Assembly: GCA_033239525.1 (NCBI GenBank)
Contig: BSYO01000016.1
Coordinates: forward strand, 10,241,045 to 10,305,044
Reading direction: 5' to 3'
Origin: Nepenthes gracilis
Taxonomy: Eukaryota > Streptophyta > Magnoliopsida > Caryophyllales > Nepenthaceae
DNA: 64,000 bases
The notes under the pieces were generated by a model. It was not told the DNA's origin, made no database searches, and saw only the letters and a list, made by a program, of their open reading frames with translations. The position numbers and the translations under genes were made by a program. Below, piece after piece: positions 56,991 through 64,000 of the stretch (positions are counted from its first letter, which is position 1; the number at the start of each line of letters is the position of its first letter).

Positions 56991-58045
56991 AAAAAGGCTT
57001 CCTGCTTTGACGAATAAGACCTCTGACTTTTGATCAAAGAATCTTTGACTTTAAGATGATTAAAGGTTACGGACTTCAACTGATGAAGTTAAGAACAAAG
57101 GCTTTAAGAATAAGAAAAATGTATTAATCCGGACATCAAGTGGAACTCTATGACTTCCGACTTCTGAACTATGATGTATGGCCATGAAAAGATATGAACC
57201 ATGGACCGAGTCTCGCTTAAACTTGCTATTAAAGATGGATGAAGGATATTGGAGTGATACTCGAGGATTGCCTCCTGAGCCACGGGAGGGGATATTCTGG
57301 TGGCATAAGAACTATGGACTACGGCCCCGTATGCCGGGTTAAAGGCATTACCTCCCATCCCGGGGAGCATAATGAGGGGATACGGCTTTTGGTTGTGGGG
57401 TTACACACAATCCGTTCTCGATATTGTCCGCCTTTGTCCGGTCCCTAAAGATGATAAGAATTTTAAATGGTTTTATGAGTTTTAAAGAAGACAAGATAAT
57501 GAGAAAAATACTAAGGGAATTCCGAACTAAAGACGTGATGGTTTTCGTACGGTAAGTTATGTTCGCTTATATATATATGTTTATGTTCTCTATTTTCTGC
57601 ATGTGAATATTTTGTTGGACTTTGTAACTCACTCTTGTTGTTTTCAGATGACGAAAGGCTCATGAAGGACGAAGTTGAGTAGGACCTTATGGCGTAGCCA
57701 AATAGTTCGGTTGGCCGAAGCTGATTAAATGAAGAGCTTGTTTAATTATTTTGATATTTTGTGGAGACTTGTAAAACTGTTCCGCTATTTTAACTTACCA
57801 ATGTTAGCATGTTTCTTGTTATGAATAAAAGTTATAATTTTTAGTAAGCATCTCAGGGCAATTAGGTCCGACTAATATTAGAGTTGGCCGGACAAGTTTG
57901 AAATCAAACCGTGGGCCGATTTTACAGATCCGGCCTTTGAGATCCACGTGTGAAACAAAAGAAAAATTTTTATGTCCAGTAATATTATTTACTTTTTAGA
58001 CCTGACGACGACTGTATTGTGCAATTAAGTACGGGCCGTCACAGT

Positions 58046-58056
58046 TGGTATCAGAG
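58046..58056 (+). other. I primer binding site (tRNA-iMet type)
   Basis: TGGTATCAGAG two bases after the LTR end CACA. Confidence 0.9.
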
Positions 58057-58223
58057 AGAAAAGTTGAGATGTTTTAGGACAATTCGAATCAACGCGGAAA
58101 TTAGGGCAAGATCAGTTAGGGCAAGAAGAGGGTTAGTTTTATTATGCTTTGGACGAATAGCTATTGTTAGAATAATTGACTAATGAAAATGTTTTTTCAG
58201 ATATTAAAATCGTCACTGAAGTT

Positions 58224-59160
58224 ATGTCTAACAGAGGAAGGCGAGCTGGACGGAGTAACAACACTCCGGATAGGGAGGCAAGATACTTGAACCTGCTAGA
58301 CCGGATAGCTGAGGTTATAGAAGCTTTTGCCCCACCAACTCCAGTGACCACCCCAATTCCGGTTCATCATGAGAGGTCGGTCTATGACCGTTTTACCAAC
58401 GAGCGCGTTCCTGAATTCTTAGGGGAACCCGACCCATTGAAGGCTGATACTTTGATCCAACGATTGAAGAAGGTGTTTGTAGTAATTAAATGTCTTGCTG
58501 AAGACATGGTTTTCCATGCCACCCATAAGCTGACGGGTGAGGCCCACTGCTGGTGGGAAATGCAGAAGAGAGTCTTCAATGTACCAGATCGGGATATTCG
58601 TTGGGAAATATTTAAAGCAGCGTTTCTGGAGAAGTATTTTCCTGCTAATCTTCGTGGACAGAAGGAGGATGAATTCCTTTGCCTAAGGCAGGGTACTCGC
58701 TCTGTGGTGGAGTACGATACAAAGTTTACAGAGTTATCTCGCTATGCCCCTTATATAGTGGAAAACCGGGAGAGGAAGGCTAGGAGGTTCTTTCAGGGAC
58801 TAAGGGATGATATTAGGAGGCATCTCTCAACTCTGACGTTGGCCACGTACGGAGAGGTGCTCGAGAAGGCTGCTATCTATGAGAAGGAGTTAGAGAAATG
58901 AGTATTGTTCAGACAAAGGATGTTTAGTCAGGCTTCAAGGGCCAGTACTAGTGGAGGCCCTTCTAAGAAAGCAAGACCTTCGAGATCCAGTGGGGAGCAG
59001 AACCGATCTGTATAAATTTTTTAAACTCCGGCTGATAATGCATGTGATCATTGCGGGAGATCACACGAAGGGAAGCCTTGCTATAAGAAGCTGGGGGTTT
59101 GTTATAACTGTGGCCAGGCTGGACACATGATCAGAGATTGCCCACTCGCCAAACAAGCCC
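58224..59160 (+). pseudogene. I: gag with two zinc knuckles
   Basis: The ATG at 58224 (MSNRGRRAGRSN) is preferred because the codons before it lie in leader sequence. The frame is open for 225 codons. Signatures: VYDRFTNERVPEFLGEPDP, HKLTGEAHCWWEMQ, FLEKYFPANLRGQKEDEF, VVEYDTKFTELSRYAPYIV. TGA at 58899-58901 and TAA at 59013 and 59022 then interrupt the same frame. Knuckles are CDHCGRSHEGKPC (59043-59081, a CX2CX4HX4C) and CYNCGQAGHMIRDC (59100-59141), both with all ligands. No frameshift, so point stops alone inactivate it. Confidence 0.9.
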
Positions 59161-59648
59161 CAAGGTCCAAGTCCCCTATTCCAGCTAAGGTGTTTGCCAT
59201 TTCTGCAAAGGAGGCTGAAACGTCTACGGAGGTCGTAGAAGGTACACTTTCTGTCTGTGGCACTTCTAGTCATGTGCTCTGTGACTTTGGATCTACTCAC
59301 TCTTTCATCTCCCATGAATTTTTGAAGTATCTTACGACCCTTTCTCAAGTTCTTGGCTACCCATTAATGGTCACCTCATCCACAGGGTCATCCGTAATCT
59401 TAAATGTAGTATATCCAGAATGTCCAATAGAATTAAATGAATACATGATGCCTGTTAACCTGGTTTTGCTGGAAATGAAAGACTTCGATATAATCATGGG
59501 AATGGATTGGTTAGCCAGGTATCATGCCAAGATTGATTGTTTCTGAAAAAGAGTAAAATTCGCTATTCCTAGAAACAAGCCTTTCTACATTCAAGGAGTC
59601 CGGTGTAAAGAAGCATCTTGCTTCATTTCGGCTCTTCATGCCAGACAC
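59161..59648 (+). pseudogene. I: aspartic protease
   Basis: Same frame as gag. VFAISAKEAE leads into VLCDFGSTHSF. The active site D-S-G is D-F-G at 59283-59291, one C-to-T change. MVTSSTGSSVI, VNLVLLEMKDFDIIMGMDWLARYHAKIDCF completes the fold, then TGA at 59544. The domain is complete in length. Confidence 0.87.
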
Positions 59649-60590
59649 TTGATTGGTGATGGGTGTCAAGCTTATCTAACTTTTGCTAATGTGACTACTG
59701 AAAATCAAGAATCTCTGGCTAAAGAGATTCCTGTGGTACGGGAATTCGAAGACATATTCCCTGATGAATTGCCTGGGCTACCACCCCAACAAGAGTTGGA
59801 ATTTGGAGTAGAATTGATGCCAGGATCAGCACCAATATCCAAAGCACCATATCGGATGGCACCGACCGAACTCAAAGAATTGAAACAGCAACTGCAGGAA
59901 TTGTTAGATAAAGGTTTTATTCGGCCAAGCGTGTCACCATGGGGAGCACCGGTTCTCTTTGTCAGAAAGAAGGACGGGACCATGAGATTATGTGTGGATT
60001 ATCGCGAACTGAATAAAATTACCACCAAGAACAAATATCCTCTGCCAAGAATTGATGACCTCCTTGATCAATTACAATGAGCTTGCGTATTTTCAAAAAT
60101 CGACCTTAGATCCGGGTATCATCAGCTTCGGATTAGAAATGAGGATATAGCAAAGACGGCGTTCCGGACTAGATATGGACATTATGAATTTGTAGTGATG
60201 CCTTTTGGGTTGACTAATGCTCCGGCCGTCTTTATGGACTTGATGAATCGAATTTTTTAACCATACCTGGACAAGTTTGTGATCGTCTTTATTGACGACA
60301 TCCTTGTGTATTCGAAAAGCCATGAGGAACATGAGGAGCATTTACGGACTACACTCCAGACCTTAGGGAGTATCAGCTGTTCGCCAAATTGAAAAAGTGT
60401 GAATTTTGGTTAGAGGAAGTGGGATTCCTTGGTCACGTCATCTCTAAAGAAGGGATCTCCGTCGATCCTAAGAAAGTGGAAGCAGTGGTAAGTGGAACTG
60501 CCAACCCTCAGAATCAAGTGCGAAGCTTCTTAGGCTTGGCTGGATACTATAGACGGTTCGTGAAAAACTTCTCCTAAATCACTTTGTCAC
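59649..60590 (+). pseudogene. I: reverse transcriptase
   Basis: The 143-codon open piece 59649-60080 includes [54 protein letters not shown] and [17 protein letters not shown] at 60078 is followed in frame by [22 protein letters not shown] and the catalytic [11 protein letters not shown] (about 60288-60320), with TAA near 60258. A one-base loss near 60360 moves the rest ([38 protein letters not shown]) to another frame. TAA at 60575. Confidence 0.9.
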
Positions 60591-61075
60591 TCACGTAGTT
60601 AACAAAAAAGGATGCCCAATTTGAGTGGATCAAGGATTGTGAAGAAAGTTTCCAGACATTTAAAGACCGGTTATCTTCTGCTCCAGTCCTAACCATTCCA
60701 AATGGATCAGGAGGACTGATTATTTATTGCGATGCCTCAAAGATTGGGTTAGGCTGTGTTTTAATGCAACACGGAAGGGTAATTGCCTATGAGTCGCGAC
60801 AGTTGAAAGATCATGAAAGAAATTATCCAACTCACGATCTGGAATTAGCCGCAGTAGTGTTTGCATTGAAAATCTGGAGGCATTACCTGTATGGTGAAAG
60901 GTTCTTGATCTACTCCGATCATGAGAGTCTAAATTATTTATTCTCCCAGAAGGAACTGAACATGAGGCAGAGAAGGTGGATTGAATTCCTGAAGGACTAT
61001 GATTGTGAAATCTGATACGAACCAGGAAAGGCCAATGTAGTTGTCGATGCACTAAGTAGACAACCTGGTATTCTG
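60591..61075 (+). pseudogene. I: RNase H
   Basis: [38 protein letters not shown] with the first catalytic Asp (near 60732), then [48 protein letters not shown] and [13 protein letters not shown]. Catalytic residues remain. TGA at 61013 interrupts before the PGKANVVVDALSR end. Confidence 0.88.
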
Positions 61076-62280
61076 GCCAGAATGCAAGTCAAGCAAATGA
61101 AAATGCTGGACTGTCTCATGTACTATGATGTCCAGCGTTATGTGCAAGGAAAGCGGATAATCTTGGCGTACTTTCAAGTTCAACCAGAGGTGATAAATGA
61201 GGTAAAGGGATGTCAGGCGAATGATTCTTTCCTTGTAAAGATCATGAGTGAGCTGGACAAAGAATCCAGAAGTGATTTTCATGTTATGCCGGATGGAGCA
61301 TTAAGATTTAGGAATCGGTTATGTGTGCCGAATAACAAAGAGTTAAAGGAGAAAATTCTTAAGGAAGCCTATCGATCCCGTTATACGATTCACCCAAGAG
61401 CCAATAAGATATATCAGGATTTGAAGAAAATATTTTGGTGGAGGAATATGAAGAGAGATATTGCAGCTTACGTGGAAAAGTGCCTTGTATGCTAAAAAAT
61501 AAAGGCCAAAAGAAAGCAGCCGTCTGGGTTATTGCAACCAATGCCATTTCCAGGCTGAAAATGGGAAGACATTGCCATGGATTTTGTAACCGGTCTGCCA
61601 AGGACGCCAAGGAAGTATGATGCTATTTGGGTGATTGTTGACCGGTTAACAAAGTCAGCTCATTTTCTGGCAATCCAGACGACTTACCCCCGTGATAAAC
61701 TGGCCCAAATGTACGTAAACGAGGTTGTCAGACTTCATGGTATACCTGTTTCTATTGTATCAGATAGAAACCCTCGCTTTGTTTCAAAGTTCTGGAAAAG
61801 TCTACATAAAGAATTGGGGACAGAATTAAAGTTCAGTACCGCTTTTCATCCCCAAACTGACGGCCAGTCAGAACGGACTATCCAGATCCTTGAGGATATG
61901 TTAAGGGCCTCGATTTTAGAGATGAAAGGGGCTTGGGATAATTTATTAGCTCTAACAGAGTTTGTTTATAATAACAGTTACCAGGCCAGCATTGGTATGG
62001 CTCCTTTTGAGGCCTTGTATGGGAGAAAATGTAGGTCGTCGATTCACTGGGAGGAACACGGAGATAAAAGGATTTTGGGTCCAGACATTATTAAAGAGAC
62101 GGCTAAAAAGATAAAGTTATTACATGAGAATCTCAGAGTAGCCCGGAGCAGACAAAAGAACTATACAGATCGGAGGAGATCTGCATTAGAATTTGAAAAA
62201 GACAATTTTGTATTCCTAAAGGTATCACCATCTAAAGGGAAATACATATTCGGGGTAAAAGGGAAGCTGAAGCCATGATT
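61076..62280 (+). pseudogene. I: integrase
   Basis: The zinc region 61355-61495 reads KEAYRSRYTIHPRANKIYQDL and YVEKCLVC (first His is Tyr), then TAA. The catalytic core is in a 233-codon open piece (61577-62278): MDFVTGLP (Asp 1), IVSDRNPRF (Asp 2), TDGQSERTIQILED (Glu), then FEALYGRKCRSSIHWEE and LKVSPSKGKYIFGVKGKLKP. TGA at 62276 stands where relatives have Arg of the RFIGPF motif. Another stop precedes WEDIAMDF. Confidence 0.9.
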
Positions 62281-62625
62281 TATTGGCCCTTTTGAAATTC
62301 TAGAAAGGATCGGAGAAGTAGCTTACAGACTTGCACTATCTCCAAACTTGGCAGAAGTACATGACGTGTTTCACGTATCAATGCTTCAAAAGTATGTCCA
62401 CGATTCTACTCATATAATTGAGTATGAACCTGTGACAATCGACAATGAATTGTCGTATGTAGAGGAACCAGTGAAAATCTTAGATCGAAGGGAACAGAGA
62501 CTACGCACCAAATCAATCACTCTAATAAATGTGCTCTGAAAGAATCACACACCCGAAGAGGCAACTTGGGAACGAGAGAAAGAGATTCGGAACAAATACC
62601 CCTATTTATTTTCTCGAGGTTAGTA
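62281..62625 (+). pseudogene. I: integrase tail and chromodomain
   Basis: [65 protein letters not shown], then TGA at 62537 (in place of Trp), followed by EEATWEREKEI and NKYPYLFSR. This is the full Tekay chromodomain, which binds modified histone H3 in relatives. Confidence 0.88.
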
Positions 62626-62659
62626 ATTTTATTTAAAATTTTGAGGACAAAATTTCGAT

Positions 62660-62672
62660 AAGTGGGGGAGAT
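62660..62672 (+). other. I polypurine tract
   Basis: AAGTGGGGGAGAT next to TGTAACGACCC of the 3' LTR. Confidence 0.85.
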
Positions 62673-64000
62673 TGTAACGACCCAGACTTTAAAAAAACAT
62701 AGAAAATTTCAGTTATCGAGTCCTGTCAACGCCAGTTGACCTGAAAATGTAATAAGAAAAATAAATCGGCCTTAAGATAAACTCAAGTTCGGCCCTTACT
62801 TGATGAAAAGAGTCCGGAATATTCCTTAATGAAAAGAAGTCCGAATTTCCTTAATGAAAACCCAGTCCGAATTTCTATGAAAATCTAGTCCAGGTTTTCT
62901 TGAAAAAGGAATACGGAATATCCCTTGAAAAGAAGTCCGGATTTCTTTGATGAAATTCAAGTCCAGTCATGTAAGGCCGAAGTAGCCTTGGAGGCCGAAG
63001 TGTCTTTATGGTTGGTAAAGCCAAAGTTGATGATCCGGTCAACAAATGTTGACCGGAAGTCGTGTAAGAATAATTCGGTAATGGCCCAGATTTCAAAACA
63101 TAGAGAATCTCCGACGTTGAGTAAAAAAAATACGTTAAGGATGGTAATCTGGTCAACGAGTGTTGACCGAAATGCGTGAGGGGAGGAGTAATCCGGTCAA
63201 CGTGAAATGTTGACCAGAAAACGTAAATGGGGGGAAGGACGGGAAAAAGGAAAGTGATCCGGTCAACGCCAGTTAGTTAATTGGAATGCGGAAACCTTTA
63301 TAAATAAGGAAACCGAATACGATGAAATAATAATTAATAAGGAAACCCTTATAATAAGGAAACTGAGTATAAGAAAATAACCAGTAAGGAAACTTTGTAA
63401 TAAGGAAACCGAGTATAAGGAAATAATAAATAATAAGGAAACCTTATAATTAGGAAACCCTGCGGATTACCCCGAATGTTGTCAAACCCTAACCACCAGG
63501 CCCAAGGGTCTATAAATAAGAACTAGAGGGGGAAAAAAAGGCACTCGATAGGGCTTGCTAGTAGGGAAAGACCAAAAGTTCAATGCGAAATAAGGAAATT
63601 CAGGCAAGATACTCACCCCTGTTTTCAAGTTCATGATTATGCATGATTTCTACGCTAGTATATCTGATATTATATGAATTTATACGATGTTATTCTGTTC
63701 CTTTTATATCTGATACTTGAGGTATGATTATTGTTAGATAATTACATGTTTAAGGAAAAGATTTCATGATGTTTGGTTTTGTTCTGCTGGGAGAATAATT
63801 TTCTGTCGATTTAAATGAACTGTGATAATTGCATCATTAAAGAAAAGAACTTCGTCCAAAGAACTCCGATCTTTCTATGAACAAAGTAGTCCGTCCTCTT
63901 TTGAAAAATACTTTGGATTTTAAAGAATAGTCACTTCGGTTTTAGTACTCCGGATATTAAAGAAAAGTTATTCCGATTTTAGCACTCTGGATATTAAAGA
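62673..64000 (+). mobile_element. I: 3' LTR, first 1328 bp
   Basis: Collinear with 55449-56775, including TATAAATA at 63511-63518 and the beginning of the CACTCCGG array. It carries an insertion-like extra TTTTCTGTCGATTTAAATG near 63800 relative to the 5' LTR and a different GGCCCAGATTTCAAAACATAG stretch near 63082. Continues beyond the window. Confidence 0.92.

Larger units (their letters stand above)
55449..58043 (+). mobile_element. I: 5' LTR
   Basis: TGTAACGACCC to CCGTCACA, 2595 bp. It contains three iterated-word zones: GAAAAGAAGTCCG-like words (55575-55740), AATAAGGAAACC-like words (56035-56200) and an array based on AAAGTCACTCCGGTTTTAG (56630-56990). TATA at 56250-56257. The 69-codon ORF 57239-57448 is not supported as a gene. 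Confidence 0.92.
55449..64000 (+). mobile_element. Element I: Tekay-type chromovirus, best preserved, 3' end off window
   Basis: 5' LTR 55449-58043, interior 58044-62672, and 3' LTR from 62673 to the window edge (1328 bp seen). All domains are present in order. The frame is open over long stretches, with one clear frameshift (near 60360) and about ten stops. LTR similarity by eye is about 93-95 percent. Confidence 0.92.

Noticed and set aside
57104..57448. ORFs on both strands in the LTR of I
   Set aside because: No domain, and the region lies within LTR boundaries fixed by the primer site.
1..64000. Host protein-coding gene, viral or bacterial system
   Set aside because: Every coding signal with a recognisable domain belongs to a Ty3/gypsy retrotransposon. 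No envelope-like, defence or metabolic gene motif was found on either strand.

Overview
This window looks like a piece of a flowering-plant nuclear genome, almost certainly heterochromatin. The evidence is a plant-type 25S rRNA fragment at the left edge followed by about 62 kb of Ty3/gypsy LTR retrotransposons of two plant lineages. One group is Tekay/Del-like chromoviruses with a C-terminal chromodomain and an initiator-Met tRNA primer site (TGGTATCAGAG). The other is Tat-like elements with a TGGCGCCGTCTGTGGGAA or tRNA-Asp-like primer site, a second (archaeal-type) RNase H and an antisense ORF. I see no intact host gene, no tRNA gene, no CRISPR array and no bacterial feature. The species cannot be told from this sequence. 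Every coding region is broken by stops, frameshifts, deletions or insertions, so coding entries are given as pseudogenes.

Layout. 1-419 is a decayed 25S rRNA piece. 1249-4461 is the 5' part of a Tat-type element (A1: LTR, primer site, gag, protease). It is cut at 4462 by a Tekay-type element D (5' LTR 4462-10392, gag 10557-11629, protease, RT/RNase H/integrase/chromodomain 26485-29644, remnant 3' LTR 29689-29935). D carries two insertions. One is a reverse-oriented solo LTR, E (5047-8259, perfect target duplication AATTG). The other is a reverse-oriented gag-only Athila/Tat-type element, C (11889-26484, target duplication GACCC/GACCT), which split D's protease. C's 5' LTR in turn contains a non-autonomous Tat-type element, B (19198-25518, perfect target duplication AAGAT). 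B has a deleted gag, a 58-bp tandem array and a long antisense ORF with a Transposase_28-like domain and a likely intron. The nest is therefore B in C in D in A1, with E also in D.

29936-36051 holds a reverse-oriented Tekay-like element F. 36052-44757 is a Tekay-like element G1 with both LTRs. Its right LTR is followed by a second primer site and gag start (G2), giving an LTR-internal-LTR-internal arrangement. 45327-51400 is a second Tat copy, A2 (gag, protease, RT, RNase H, archaeal RNase H, integrase lacking its zinc finger, and an antisense-ORF remnant). It joins abruptly to the RNase H-integrase-chromodomain part of another Tekay copy, H (51401-55428 including its 3' LTR). 55449-64000 is the best preserved Tekay-type element, I, whose 3' LTR runs off the window.

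How the pieces work together. In life gag, protease, RT/RNase H and integrase of one element would make a particle, cDNA and integration complex, and chromodomains would steer integration to heterochromatin. Here nothing seems able to complete a cycle alone. B and C lack pol and would have depended on autonomous relatives. The Tat copy A2 shares with B the antisense ORF plus an intron at a comparable place, which makes the A and B families plausible relatives. Decay is dominated by C-to-T/G-to-A changes, as expected for long-methylated DNA.
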